From Mixia osmundae IAM 14324 (Eukaryota; Basidiomycota; Mixiomycetes; Mixiales; Mixiaceae): a DNA stretch of 64,000 bases. Of this stretch, positions 11,142 through 23,278 are shown piece by piece; within the stretch, counting starts at the first letter, position 1, and each line of letters begins with the position of its first letter. The stretch is taken from contig NW_014575563.1 in assembly GCF_000708205.1 (NCBI RefSeq), positions 1,481,361 through 1,545,360 of the forward strand. The letters run 5' to 3'. Both the position numbers and the translations under genes were made by a program. The notes under the pieces are model-generated. The model worked only from the letters and a program-made list of their open reading frames with translations. It was not told the DNA's origin and searched no databases.

Positions 11142-11281
11142 CATCGCATAGTCGGATCATGTTGCTTGTACGAACCATTGTCATGATTTTACAACGAAGA
11201 AACCCCAAGCCGCAACAGATGTGCCACATGCAAGATCGTTGACCGAGCTTGCACAAGGACGTCAAACGGTGGCGCTGTAGA

Positions 11282-12718
11282 TCAATACATCGAGCCTGCA
11301 CCGTAAGGCTGATAGCAGTAAGGGTACGGATAGATCGGGTGAGGCTGAGCATAGGCCATTAATGGCGAGAGATTTGTGTTAGGTGCGGCGGTCGTGGTAT
11401 TGTTGCCATAGTGGATCGAATACGGCGGCTGTGAGCAATGATAGGCAGGATGCTCGAAAGGGCCAGCAGTGTAGTCATACGTCGTGTAATTCGGACCGGC
11501 ATAGTGCCAGGGGGGCGTTGGCATAGGAGATGCAAAGCTCGAGGCTGGTGAGGTGGCACTGGGTGAGGCGAGGACGGGTGCACCCGAGGCGGGATGATGA
11601 TGGAGATGAGGCTGCCAAGAGATCGAAGGAGGTGTAGCATGAGGTGAGTAGCAGCTCGGGCTGCTCTTGTCTGACTGTGTCTCGACAGGTACCGAGACGA
11701 CTTCCAGTTCGTCGTCGAGAAACTCGGTGGAAGTGGCAGCATCGGCTGAAGTAATGACGATGACCGGCTGAGGCTGAGCCTGCTCGACTTGCGTGGGCGC
11801 GATCGCGTTGGTCTTGCCACCGATCGAGTCTGCGAATCTGATCTGCAAGGGCAAGATGGCACTCTTGAGCACGCGACCCGAGAGCCACTGTATGGCCTGA
11901 AGGCATTGTTGGTTCGTGCCTAGTCGGGCAAAGCCGATGCCCTTTGACTCGTTCGCAGACGGCGACGAGGTGGGATAGCCTCGCTTCTTGGCGTGAAAGT
12001 CTGAACGAAGCAGACGGACAGATAGGACAGAGACGTGATGCTTTTGGGCGGCGAAAGTGTGGAGGAAGAGATTGCGGAGATCTTCTTCTTGCCACGATTT
12101 GGGCAAATTGCTCAAGTAGAGGTTCGTCTTGTCTGTGCCGGTCTTGTGATGCTTGCCCTGGCGCTTGCTACCTGCCTTGTACATCTCCTGCCGAGGCAAA
12201 CTTTAGCGAGTGGCTTGCATGGTTGCAAGGGGGTAGTGAGTACCTTGGCAAAGTGAGAGGCGACACCTTGCGAGCGTAAATGCTTGATGAGTGCCGTAGC
12301 TGCCTCACTCGTAGCCATGAGGATCTGTGTCGAACCCTGATGTCAGCAGCGCACGCTGTGACGACAGTGAGCGGTGAGACGTACAAAGCCAAAGCCCTTT
12401 GACATGCTGTCACCGCCAGCGTGATCAGCAAGCACAAGCATCCGGCATGAAGCATTTGACTGACCCATTGGCATCGAGGATGACCTTGACAGAGAGCACC
12501 TCGCCAAAGTGGTCACCGAGTCTGACGAGATCAGCGTCCTTGCAGTAGGCGTCGGTATCGAGATAGACATTGGCGACCGAGGCTTCGTGGGAGATGGCGT
12601 ATTTGTCGCTCGATAGAAGTGGGACTTGCTTCCTGTTTTGACTCGATGGGCGAGAGGGGGAGGAGGGGGAGGAGGAGATGTCGAGGTTGTCGACGAGGTC
12701 GTTGATAGATGGTGACAT
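11282..12718 (-). CDS. RNA-binding protein with two RRM domains (RBMS-like)
   Basis: RRM1 starts at VANVYLDTDAYCKDADLVRL, followed by LSVKVILDANG|MSKGFGFILM, rebuilt across two introns; the RNP1 motif is KGFGFI. RRM2 starts at TNLYLSNLPKSWQEEDLRNL (RNP2) and has GIGFARLGT as RNP1. The tail is rich in Pro, Ser, His and Tyr, with a Tyr/Pro-rich C-terminus (PIYPYPYCYQPYGAGSMY), likely disordered and able to drive granule formation. Three introns lie in the first 500 nt and the rest is one exon from about 12196. The layout (two close RRMs plus a disordered tail) resembles the RBMS/MSSP family and its fungal relatives. The RNA target is unknown. Confidence 0.82.
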
Positions 12719-12944
12719 GGCTGCTCACTCGTGACCGATAAAGTGACTCTGTACCGTGCCTAAGCGAAGACGAGTCTCAAGAGGAAGTGTGTGTCAGCTG
12801 ACGAGGGCGCAGAGGATGAGGAGCGAGTGCAAGGGAGGAGGACAGCGGCAGAGCGTCTGTGCCGCGATTCTCGGGATTTCCTCGAGCCTCGAGGAAGTCA
12901 TCATGCCATGTGCATTCCCGGTAAGACAGCAAAGGAGGCCGGCA

Positions 12945-13658
12945 CTACCGGTGTGTACTACCGAGGAGATGGCGTCCCATCGCAGAGCCGAGGAAGCTGC
13001 TTGACCCTGTCATGGCTGAGAGTGAAGGTGTCCCTAAGCCGAGATGGGCGACGGTAGCATAACCCCTCCGCCGCTCTGCATGATTCAACTTGCCTGTCAC
13101 TTCCGGTCAGCACGTACTTTGTATATGCTAAGGAGAGAGTACACACGAGCTGTTCTGGCATTGGTGTGCGTTCTCTGACCCCTGACGGGGAGACCCATGA
13201 CATGTCGCCTGCCTCTATAGTTGCCAATGTTGCGGTGATGAGCAATGTCTGCATTCACTTTCCGCCTGAGATCCGCCTCGAGGATCAGAGACCGTAGTGG
13301 ATCCTCTCGTCTCGCTCTCTCGCTCGTCTGATCATCTCTTAGCTGTCCTACTTCGCTTGTGCTCGCCTGAGGCACAGATGGCGCCTGGACGGGCGTAGCG
13401 ACGAGGGGATGAGTGGCGGGCGATGACAGAAGAGCCGATAGAGAGTTGAGCTGATCTTCCGATAGCTCTTCCACCTTCAGTCGATCATGAAGCAGCAGGC
13501 GAGCACAGATCAACCTGGAGGTATGATGCGATATGCCATGGAATGCCGTCAGTGCAATCTGCCGAATCCCTGTCAGTCCAACACTGTCAAAGATGACCAA
13601 AAAGCTGCCCGACCTTGACGAGCCGCCTGTCTGGTAGATTGACGCCGAGCAAGATCAT
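12945..13658 (-). CDS. Mitochondrial ribosomal protein uS13m
   Basis: This 201-residue small-subunit protein of the mitochondrial ribosome has three exons (13658-13614, 13558-13147, 13093-12945) that close in frame. The first, 45-nt exon encodes [15 protein letters not shown], the typical start of mitochondrial uS13, continuing [14 protein letters not shown]. The core signature is [20 protein letters not shown] followed by TNARTARKLN, where RKLN is recovered only by splicing the last intron (13094-13146). Two oddities stand out against the usual 115-125 residues: a Pro/Gln/Ser-rich insert of about 45 residues before [11 protein letters not shown], and a C-terminal extension of about 45 residues. 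No clear cleavable presequence is seen, as is usual for this protein. Confidence 0.88.
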
Positions 13659-13736
13659 TTCGAGTCGAAGCAAAAGATCGAATAGCGACTTGGCAAGTCG
13701 CGCCAAACGATCACCGGCACTTAGCCTAGACCGAGG

Positions 13737-15546
13737 ATGAGGCTCATCGTCGTCACCGAAGAAGGCGATAATTACAGCCTGGATGTCGATGCAGAGATGG
13801 AGATTGAGAATCTCTCGGCCCTGCTCGAGGCGGAGGTGCGCTTGCGTGTACACTGAGCTTGTCACTCGTCAGCCTAAATTCGTCCTCATTTGCCACAGTC
13901 CGGCGTCAGCACAGAAGCTCAGATCCTCTATTTTGGCCAGAATGAGCTCAGATCTCCTCAAGCAACGCTCAAAGTGGGCTCCGCCTTCCCTCTCAGCCGC
14001 AAAGGGGACTGATGAGACCTCGATCTCTCCCCGTTCTTGTCGCTGCTTTCCAGTCTGTCGGTGTCAAGCAAGACGATATGATCCTCATGCGACGCAACGA
14101 TAGAGCCACTGCATCCACATCAATAGCCCAACCTCCTGCAAGCTCATCGCAAGCTCCCTCATCCTCAGCTTACGCGTCCAATCCATCAAATTCATTGTCA
14201 GCGTGACTGTCCCGTCAGCTTCATGCCGGCTGACGAGCGACATCAGACCTTTCGAGCAATCGGAGATGATGCGTTTACAACTCCTTGGTGATCCTCAGCT
14301 GCTCGCCAGATTGCGCAGTGTGAGTCCCTGCGGGAGCGGCGCGTCACTTTCTTCCTGAACATGACCGCGTTTCCGCTGCTAGACCCATCCAGAGATGGCC
14401 AGTGCAGCCGAATCGCATCCGCAGAGATTCCATCAGCTGTTGCCTCAACTGGCGAACATGCGGCAACAGAGCATGATGGAGCAGCAACGCAATCAAGAGC
14501 TGTTGTAGGTTCACGACTACTTCACAGCGCATCAAGCCAATCGCATGATCTGCAGAGAATCAGATCCATTCGATATAGAAGCGCAGAGGAGGATAGAGGA
14601 GGCAATCAGGGAGGAAGCGGTCTATGAGAACCTCGAGCATGCGATGGAATACTCACCCGAGTCGTTCGGTCGGGTGGAGATGCTCTACGTCAATGTAGAA
14701 GTCAATGGCAGACCCGTCAAGGCATTTGTCGACTCTGGCGCACAAGCTACTATCAGTTGAGCATCTTGCTTCGTCCGTGATCATGTATCGTGGCTAAAGC
14801 TGCTCACAGTGAGCCCGGACTGCGCGGAAGCATGCGGTATACTCAGACTGATCGACAAGCGGTTTGCGGGAATTGCGACGGGGGTTGGTACTGCCAAGAT
14901 CCTCGGCCGGGTTCATAGCGCACAAATCCGCGTCGGACGAGATCTCTTCTTGCCTTGCAGTTTCACCATCATGGAGGCAAGATACCGGAGCTTCGGCTTT
15001 GCAAAGCAACGCTAATGCTCGGCTTTCGTGCCACAGGGACGAGGCGTTGATCTACTATTCGGTCTAGACATGCTCAAACGACATCAAGCATGTATCGACC
15101 TCGCACAAGACGCACTCATCATCCAGGGCCGCAGAATTCCTTTCCTCTCAGAACATGAGGCTCCGAAGCAACACTTCGATTCTCTCGAAGCAGACGAGTC
15201 AGTCCTCCTTTGCTGGCCTCTTGCCCACTGACGCCGTGACAGGCATGGCAACGTGCAGATCCCAAAAGACCACCCATTGCAGTCGAACCCAAAAGCAGCC
15301 CTTGGCGCGGCAGCTGCTGCTAGTGCCGAAGCCACAGCGACAAGCTTTCCGGGAACGGGCAATACTCTCACTCCAGGGGCGCCGGCGAGCTCCTCAGAGC
15401 CCGCAGCACCTGGACCTGCTAGCTCACACAGTTCTCAAGCAATCGACAGTCTCATGGCTCTAGGAGTAAGCAGACAAGAAGCCATAAGACTGCTCGATGC
15501 GAGCGGGGGCAATCCAGACGTCGCAGCTAGTCTCATGTTCAGCTAG
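13737..15546 (+). CDS. DDI1: DNA-damage inducible protein 1 (UBL - protease fold - UBA)
   Basis: DDI1 is a shuttle protein that delivers ubiquitinated substrates to the proteasome and carries an aspartic protease of retroviral fold; this is a normal host gene. The ubiquitin-like part is [17 protein letters not shown] with [13 protein letters not shown]; a splice restores [14 protein letters not shown]. The protease core reads [20 protein letters not shown], with the active-site DSG, then [35 protein letters not shown], and [17 protein letters not shown]. The C-terminal UBA is [16 protein letters not shown] with [13 protein letters not shown]. At least six introns of 50-60 nt are needed. One of them makes TI|MSP with a GTTGAG donor. 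Confidence 0.9.
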
Positions 15547-15572
15547 ACAGATGCAGCCCCTAGGTACAGAGA

Positions 15573-18000
15573 CTATCTGAACTCGGCTTTGAGTTGAATC
15601 TGCTGAACGCCGTCTTCGCCAGCGACGGGTTCGACAATAGCTCGGACGATCGCTGAGATCGTCTCCCTGTTTGCTGGATCCGCTGAGAGTTTGGCTCTGA
15701 ATAGTCTCAGCAGCTGCTTTGCTGTCATTGGGCCGCGCGAGCGGAGAACGGCAACCACCTCTGCCTGGGTGATCGTCGTATCCGTGCCGGCAAATCCACC
15801 TGGCGTGGTAGGCGATCCTGCTCTTCCGGCCTGGGGAGAAGCAGGACGAGGCCGCTTTGCGCCCGTGGCATCGTCACGATCTGCCTTGCGTTTGCTGCTC
15901 TGCAATGGCGGGCTGGCAGATCTCTGACTGCGTCCACTCGGACTCGTCGCTCGCTTGGCAATATGTGCGGAACCGCTCGTGCTCGTGCTGAGGCCAGGAG
16001 AAGCGCCACGAGAGCCAGAAGGCGATTGCCGGCCGCTGTGCGTTCGATCGCGGTTCCTGTGCTCTGGACGTGCCGTTTTACCGCTGTGCGAGTCTGAGCG
16101 ATAGAGAGGTGTGCCGGGCAGTGACGAATTGACGGATCGAGACTCGCTCGAAGTAGGTTTCGTTGCGTCAGTCGCACCATCGTCGCTGCCGCTCTCGGAA
16201 GGCGAGGATAGATAGGGATTAGACTCTTCATCATCGCTCATCGTTTGTGTCTTGGGTGCATGCTTCTTCAGAAGCTTCTTGGCCGCTTTGCCAGCCGAAT
16301 TGAGATTGCGAGGAGTCAGTCCGAAGCGCTCGTTCTCCTCATTCTCGTCATCGTCTGGCAAAGCCGCTTCGCCTGTCTTGTTTGCAGCACGCAATTCGCG
16401 TTTGAGTCGTTCCTGACCACAAGTAATCAGCATTCGCTTGATGAGACCTCAGCGGGTACCGACCTCGAGCTCCTTTGCTGCTTCTTCGTCATCATCAGCT
16501 TCATCCCCGACCTTGCCAATGCCTTCCTCATCGTCCTGAAAGTCATCTTCAAAGTCGAATTCGTCGAATTCACCCTCGGCTTCATTCTTGCGTCTATGCG
16601 AAGCAGGCATATCGTCGTCGTCGTCTCCGGTCATTGCAGATCGTCCACCGCGATCCACAACGCCTTGGTCTAGTCGAGTAACGCGGCCACCCACGATAGC
16701 GTAATGATTTTCAGCCTCTTTCTTGAAACGAGAGCCCTCTTGCTTGATGACAGGCGTAGACTCCCTTTTGACGCGAGGGGGCGGGGGCGATGCGCCAGGA
16801 AGCGAGAGACGAATCTTGGTGCCTCCTTCGGCTGCAGAAGCCTGTGCGACGGTCGGGCGGGAGCGACTTGGTGACGGTTGCAGCTTTGCTTGTTCTGCTC
16901 TACGCTTGCGGAAGAAAGTCTCTGTGTCTTGACCCTTTTGCATTCGCGCATACTGCACAGAGGCACATCAGCGAGGCACGAGAGGCTTTCCTCTGCTTCA
17001 AGCTCACGAGCTCTTCTGCTTCGTCTGGATTGAGGGTCTTATAAGGCGGTTGCTGATTGAATTTGTACCATCTATGCACAGGCAAGACGCGGAGAGCTGT
17101 ATCGTTTGCCTCGGCAACGAGGAGAACATAGCTGGCTGCTGAGCCGCGTTCTGACTTGATGAGATCGCCGGAGGAGCCTTCCATCCTTCCGATCCATTTG
17201 CCATGCGACGTCTCATCTTCACCGTCCTGCGAGGTCGACATCTTCATGTCATCCTTGCTGCCCTGGTGAGATGCTTCTTCGAGTACCCATGGATGGGCTT
17301 CCTCGTGCATGACACGCTTATTGCGCAGCGAGTTCTCGGTCGCATAGATCTGACGAGACTTGGGTTTCGTGGGCTTGATGGCTTCCGATACAGCATCGCC
17401 CTCGCCCGCTACGCTGCCGTATTTGGACTCGGCGAGCGTCGGGCCGACGAGACTTGCGTCTGCCTGGGTTGCACGATCCCGCTCGGCTGCGAGATCTTCG
17501 AGCATCTTCGAGCGCGCGAGCTGGGCAGGCGTCATCTTTGCTCGCTTGCGCTCGAGAGTAGCTTGCTCTGCCTCTCTGAGCAATCGCGCCTCTTCAATCT
17601 GTTGCATTGTCTCCAAGTCTTTGCGGGTGAGTTGTACAGGACGGGACCATGTCGTGGGATCGACGACGATGTCATCCTCGCCAGCAGGGAATTTCATGAT
17701 ATTGTGCTTCCATCGCTCGAGCTGCTCCCTCGTCGCACTACGGATCTCATACGTATTGTAGGCGCCCAAACTGGCGGGACTCTGTGCAGCGGCTGCCTGG
17801 GGCGATCTCGAGTTGCGCACGTCTCGAGGACTGGAGCCATTGGGTGTCTCTGTCTTAAGCGTGCGCTGAACATGACTGCTGCTGCCGGGCGAGGGCGCTG
17901 ATGACGCTGCTCGAGATGGCCCTAGCACGCTCGAGGTCAGTTGTCCGGCCTTGTTCCTCCTGGGCTGGAAGATCGACGGCCCTCCAGCCGGGGAACTCAT
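15573..18000 (-). CDS. TFG1: Transcription initiation factor TFIIF subunit alpha
   Basis: This is the large TFIIF subunit (RAP74/Tfg1), which binds RNA polymerase II. The N-terminal dimerisation part includes LERWKHNIMKFPAGEDDIVV and, further on, YVLLVAEANDTALRVLPVHR followed by WYKFNQQPPYKTLNPDEAEE. The middle is long and charged, with acidic runs (DDDDDM, FDEFDFEDDFQDDEE) and Lys-rich pieces. The C-terminal winged helix is TITQAEVVAVLRSRGPMTAK with LLRLFRAKL. Introns split EEL|YARMQKGQ and KELE|ERLKREL, both phase 0. The protein is about 750 residues, within the fungal range. The gene is divergent from the EXPERA-like gene. Confidence 0.9.
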
Positions 18001-18178
18001 CTGCCCTCGACTTGGACCGAGAACCGCTGATCAAGCGCTGCGAACTTCTTCATGATCATGCCGTGCCCGCCGTGTCATGACTGAGCATTGTGACATTTAC
18101 CAGAGAGGGTTGGAGTCGCGTCCAGGCACGAAACCGTCCGCCGAGGGGTTCAACGTTCAATCAAGCCAAACCAGCGCA

Positions 18179-19144
18179 ATGGTTGCGACCCGTTCGGCCA
18201 GTCAGCCTGCCGGTGCACCGCGACAAAGACAGGTCTCCTCGCGCCTAGACGACTACAAAGTCGATTTGCCCACTCCGGAGCCTGCTGTCAAGCGCCCAGT
18301 CGGCCGACCACGCAAAGCGAGACCATCAACAGTCTCTGTCACGCCAAACGGCATTCCCGAGGCAAAGATCACGCGTACGTCAAGCGATAGTAAAGTCAAA
18401 TCTCCGATGAGCGCGACACCGGGTTTTTCGAAACTCGTGAGGATGTTAGGCTCGAGCGGCAATGCGAAAGCGCGAAAAGGCGAGCATCAACCGCGCGCTT
18501 GGATCACGCTGTGGTTCTTTGTGTCCTCACTGCTTGTTATCTGGGATACCGGCTATCTCTTTGCTCGGCCTCATTCGATGCCAGGCGGCAAGTACCATTA
18601 CCTTTGGTCGCCGTACTCGATATACAGCAAGGTGGATTACATATACGGATTCCCTTCGTACGACCGCAATGACGGCTTCCCGCTCGCTCAAGCATCGCTC
18701 AACATCGTCGAGACGATCTTGAACTTCGGCTACCTTGGCCTGGCCATCGAAAAGAGCCCTCTGGCCGTCATGATTGGCTTCACGAGCGTCGTCATGACGT
18801 TCTCAAAGACGTAAGCCAGTCTGAAGTTGCTGTCAGCTGCAGCTCATCAGATACTGCAGAATCCTCTACTGGGCGCAAGAGTATTTCTGCGGTGCTTGCA
18901 ACATGTAAGGCCTGCGAAGCTCAGCGGAAGACTGCTCATCGCGTTTCACAGCGGCCACAATTCGTTCGACCAGCTCTTGATGTACTGGATCATCCCGAAT
19001 GGTATGTCTGCACCCGTTCGGTTGCCTAACATGGCTGACCACAAAGCAGGTCTCTGGCTCGTATTCCCCTTGGGCATTCTCAGCGTATTTGGTGCCGAGA
19101 TTGCGACCAGCTTGCGCTCTGCCGCCAAACAGAAGAAGATTTGA
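18179..19144 (+). CDS. EXPERA-like multi-pass membrane protein with AT-hook-like N-terminus
   Basis: After a basic N-terminal region of about 110 residues come hydrophobic segments WITLWFFVSSLLVIWDTGYL, LNFGYLGLAIE, AVMIGFTSVVMTFS and GLWLVFPLGILSVFGAEI. The set resembles EXPERA-domain (emopamil-binding / TMEM97-like) proteins of fungi, which sit in the ER membrane and are tied to sterol handling. Introns rebuild TILYWAQEYFCGACNIGHNS and PNGLWLVFP in frame. The C-terminus KQKKI fits a K-x-K-x-x ER retrieval signal. The N-terminus holds RPVGRPRKARP, which has the look of an AT-hook and is unexpected on a membrane protein. An in-frame ATG at 18077 is an alternative start. Confidence 0.7.
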
Positions 19145-19298
19145 CCATCTGAAAGGACTTGTTGTATCGTCTGTGGGCCACTGGGGCATGCTTTGCCTGC
19201 ATTGCACGTGCTGTCAATCAAGTCGCGTCGCGATCGACAGCAATATCGAGAAAGCAAGTCTTCACAGTCTTGCTCACTCGTCACACCGGTCTTCCACG

Positions 19299-21833
19299 AT
19301 GAACAAGCGAGCGCTTCACGATGAGACGACTCACAGTCCAGCCAAACGTCTGCGAGTCGACACAGAGCGCGAGCTACGGCAAGCACGCTATCTCCTCACG
19401 AGGGGTAAGACAGCTGCTTCTTGATCTCTGGCGTTGATCGAAAGGCGGAGCAGTCTTTGGCAAACAGGACTACCGGGGCAAGCAGGAGGAAGTGATCACT
19501 GCCGCACTTCAAGGCCATGACTGTCTCCTCATTGCGCCTACAGGCATGGGCAAGGTTGGCAGAGCTCCTGCAATTGCAATCGAGCTGACATGCAAATGCC
19601 AGAGCCTTTGCTTCCAAGTCCCGGCGGTAGCTGCACCGCACGGCTTGACCATCGTCGTAAGCCCATTGATTGCTCTCATGGACGATCAGTTGCAAGCACT
19701 CGACAAGCTGAACATCGCCGCCGGCAGCCTGTCCAGCAAGACAGACCCAGATCAAGCGCGGTTGATCTTGCGTGACATGCACAGCGGACACCCAAAGACG
19801 AGGCTGCTTTACGTCACTCCCGAGCGAATAGCGTTGATCAGTTTTCAGAGAGTGCTCAGGGTGCTTTACAATCACGGCGAGCTCTCACGCTTGGTCATCG
19901 ACGAGGCGCACTGTATATCCCAATGGGGCAAAGACTTTCGACCCGATTACGCTCAGCTCGGTCTCTTCAGACAGCTTTTTCCCCGTGTACCCATCATGGC
20001 TCTCACAGCAAGCGCGACGCCCAAAGTGGCGGACGATATCATCACCTCGCTCAACCTCCACGAAAACACATTGAGACGGTTCGAGCAGTCGTTCAACCGA
20101 GCAGAGCTGTACTATGAGGTCGCATATGTCAATGCCGGTCCTGAACAGAAGCGTCAGCAGATCCTCGAGTACATCAAGAAGATGACAAAGGCCAGGCGTG
20201 ATGAGCCACCGCCGATCATCTCAGGCATCATCTACTGCCGCGCCAAGCAAACCTGTGACGATCTCGCTGCCTGGCTCGACGCCCAGGGTATCGCTGCAAA
20301 GCCCTATCATAGGTGCCTTGATAACATTTGTGCTCTTTGACATGCTCACACACGAGCAGAGACGTCACTGAGAAAGAGCTGACCACGACGCAGTACCAGT
20401 GGCTCAACAACGAACAGCTCGCTAGCGAGAGCAAAACGCGCGTCGACGTCGTCGTAGCGACTGTCAAGTTCGGAATGGGCATTGACAAGGCCTCATGTCG
20501 CTATGTGATCCACTACGATCTGCCGACCTCGTTCGAAGGGTATTATCAAGAGAGCGGTCGGGCGGGTCGGGATGGCAATATCGCTCGCTGTTTGATCTTC
20601 TACGATCGTATGGATGCAGCTCGTTTGCAGCATCTCATCTCCGCCAGCATGAAGGCTCGCAACGCTCATGCTGCAAAAGTGGGCGTACCGTCAACACAGG
20701 GACTGGTGACAAGTAGCGACTCGGTCATCAATTATTGCGAGAACGTCACGACATGTCGGCATGAAGTCATTGCTCGATACTTCGGCGAGACGATAGACGA
20801 AGCGAATGTCGCGCGACTGTGCCATCAGATGTGCGATGTTTGCAAGTTCCCAGAACGAACGCGTACTCGCAAAAAGCTGCTAGATGCGAGTCCGAGCGAA
20901 GACGATGGTGCCAGTTCCGCAGCTCTCGTACCGATGATAGATCCAGCTAGTGATGCGTTCGACGCTGTCTGTGACGACTCTAGTGATATAGATGACGTCT
21001 ATCCGGTCGAGCCGGTCGATGGCGAAAATGCTGATCCTCACGAATCGTTCCTCGACTCACTCGACGCAGAGACTCGGCTGCCTTCCTCTCCGCCTATAGC
21101 GAATGTGCCGGTGCCTGTGCCTGTGCATGAGATCGCAGAAGACGAAGAGCTCCCCGAGGCTCTGCCACTGAAGTCGCGGAATAACAATCTGCCAAGACCA
21201 AACATGGTAGAGCCCCCTGCCAAAGGTCAGCGTTGTTCGCTGTAGCTCGTATATGGCTGAACGGCGTCAGCAGAGGCGCCCGCTCGCAGACCAACGAAAA
21301 GCGGGACTGGCTTCAAGGTACCTTTCAGGAGTGAAGCCGAAGGCGCGATGCAAGCTGCCAAGTTGGCCGTGACGCCGGACCAGCCCGATGATATCTGGCC
21401 GTCTTTCAAGTGCAAGCTTGTGCCTTCGTCAGGCTGGGCGAAAGACATCAGCAAAGAAACGCGTGCAAGCTCTTGCAAGAGTATCTATCTCGAGCTCATC
21501 CGCGCGATGTTGGCACGAGGCGGTTTGCGCAAAGTCGAAGAGGAAGAGCGAATGTTTGATGAGCTGGACGGCGGATCAATTGATACACAACGGCTGACTT
21601 GCCTCAGTACTGTTTCGACGGAGATCGAAAGCGATTGCTTTTGGCGGTCGCTTGGCGAAGCTGGGTATGTCGAGCAAGTATCTCGCATCAAAATCGGATT
21701 GCGTATCATGCGCACGAGAAATGACTGGACAGAAGCTGTTTCGGCCAGCCATCAATTGGAGCAAGTCGAGGCAGTTCTCGTCAGTCTGAGGCGTGGCGCG
21801 CAGCTGTACGCTGCAAAGCGCGGCAAGGCATAG
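19299..21833 (+). CDS. RecQ-family ATP-dependent DNA helicase
   Basis: This 3'-5' DNA helicase of the RecQ family acts in recombination and replication repair. Motifs in order: [17 protein letters not shown] (motif 0), [15 protein letters not shown] (Walker A, rebuilt by removing a 48-nt intron), [12 protein letters not shown] (Ia), [19 protein letters not shown] (DEAH plus the RecQ aromatic loop), ALTASAT (III), GIIYCRAK (IV), [14 protein letters not shown] (V), and ESGRAGRDG (VI). A Cys-rich zinc-binding piece follows: [10 protein letters not shown] ... CHQMCDVC. The C-terminal third is acidic and then less conserved. The size suggests a RECQL5 or short fungal RecQ type rather than a full SGS1/BLM with HRDC. 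Introns also join [11 protein letters not shown] and AK|AEAPARR. Confidence 0.9.
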
Positions 21834-22013
21834 CTACAGCAACTACGTCAGCCCGCTTACGATGTCAGCCCGCTCCAGTCCGCCAGCAAAGACAGACCGA
21901 GGGCGCTACATGTACATTGCGGCTCATGTCAATACATATGATCCGCGTTGGGCATCCACGGATTCTCAGCGGAGCAATGCATAGTAGCACAACAACAGTC
22001 TGCAAGAGCACCT

Positions 22014-23200
22014 CTATATCTCCTTTAGCTTTGCTTTCTCCTGCTCTTGAACGATCTTCTTGGCTCGCGAAGCATTCCGCTTCACCTGAGCTTCGACAGC
22101 GATGCCAGCAAAGACGACGCCCACGCCGACCCATTGTCCGAAGGCGAGTTTGTGCTTGAACACGAATACGCTCAGAAGCATTGTAAAGAGCTTGCGCGTG
22201 ACTGTAATGGTCACAAGCGTGAGCGAGCCAAAGTGTTCGAGCGTGTCGAAGATGAAAATTTGACCGATCGCACCGGCGAGCGAAAAGAGCAAGATATCCG
22301 TCAAGACGCCAGGGTGAGATCGTATGAATGCAAGTGCCGCGGCACCCTCAGTCGCTCCACCTCCTTGAGGGTTCAGGACTGGGATGGCGGGCAGAGGGAC
22401 GACGAGGATAAAGCTGGTCAGCAGAGTCGAGAGAACATTCATACAGAACATCATCTGAGTTCCGTTGATCTTATACTTGCTGAATATCTCATCTTGCGTC
22501 GAGTTGGTGGCACCGTCGATGAGCAGATTGATGAGGAGCAGACATAAGCCGAACAAGCTCGACTGAGCAGCGCCTTTAGATTTCTTGTGCGCGTCGACAG
22601 GTTGGCAGAGCATGAAGAGGCTGATGCCCAACGTGACCATTCCGACGACAAGGTATTTGTGAACAGCGAATTTTCTGCGGTATAAGACGATGTTCATGAG
22701 CATGACGGGTACGAGCTTGCATGATTTGCCCAAGATCATCGTCGGATAGGAAATATGTCGCAGGGAGGCAAATCCAAAAGGCGACGCGAGCGAATTGAGT
22801 ATCGAGCATTGCAGATAGCGCAACACGAGATGCTGTATACGCTTGTCATCGGTCTTCTTTGCACTTTGTGCGTGCCCATTTTCCTGAGGAGTACTGGTCG
22901 ACAAGCCGACGAGCTCAGAAAAGCTACGTGTCGAGGCGTTGCGTCGCCAGAGTAGGTAGAGAAGCGCACTCAACGCGCTCAGTGTGCTCTGCACGGTATT
23001 CAGAAAGATGACCGAGCGGAAGTAGCGAGGTTTCCCTCCGGCAGGGTCGTTGTACGGCGTTGTCGACACTGCATCGTCATCATCAGCTCGTGCCTTTGTG
23101 CTGAGCTCTGACGGAACGCACGTCGCTCTTGCACAAGCGCCCAGCTGAGAAAAGAGACATAGATGCCCACGACAGACACGGCGAGTCGCAGGACAGTCAT
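22014..23200 (-). CDS. HUT1: UDP-galactose / nucleotide-sugar transporter (SLC35B1 type)
   Basis: This is a 377-residue, ten-helix ER transporter of the SLC35B/HUT1 family, reported to carry UDP-galactose or ATP/ADP across the ER membrane. The start MTVLRLAVSVVGIYVSFLSW is followed by ALVQER|LSTTPY across a 53-nt intron; QER--TTPY is a family signature. Then come VIFLNTVQSTLSALSALLYL, SYPTMILGKSCKLVPVM, DGATNSTQDEI, and TVTRKLFTMLLSVFVF. The exons (23200-23122, 23068-22014) close in frame. A longer reading in the minus frame from 23348 is not spliced and lacks the conserved N-terminus. The C-terminus KLKEI fits a K-x-K-x-x ER retrieval signal. Only 78 nt separate its start from the divergent neighbour. 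Confidence 0.9.
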
Positions 23201-23278
23201 TGTCGAACGAGCGCCCTTTGTCGTCGGGCGACGAGACGAGGACAAAGACGACGACGCGCTTCACGCTTGGTCCACCGC

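Noticed and set aside
11359-12095. Long minus-strand frames overlapping the RRM gene
   Set aside because: They are alternate frames of the low-complexity tail of the RRM protein with no motifs of their own.
13737-15546. Retroviral-type aspartic protease motif (FVDSGAQ) as a possible retroelement
   Set aside because: The protein has UBL and UBA parts and the full DDI1 layout with host introns, so it is an ordinary host gene, not a virus relic.
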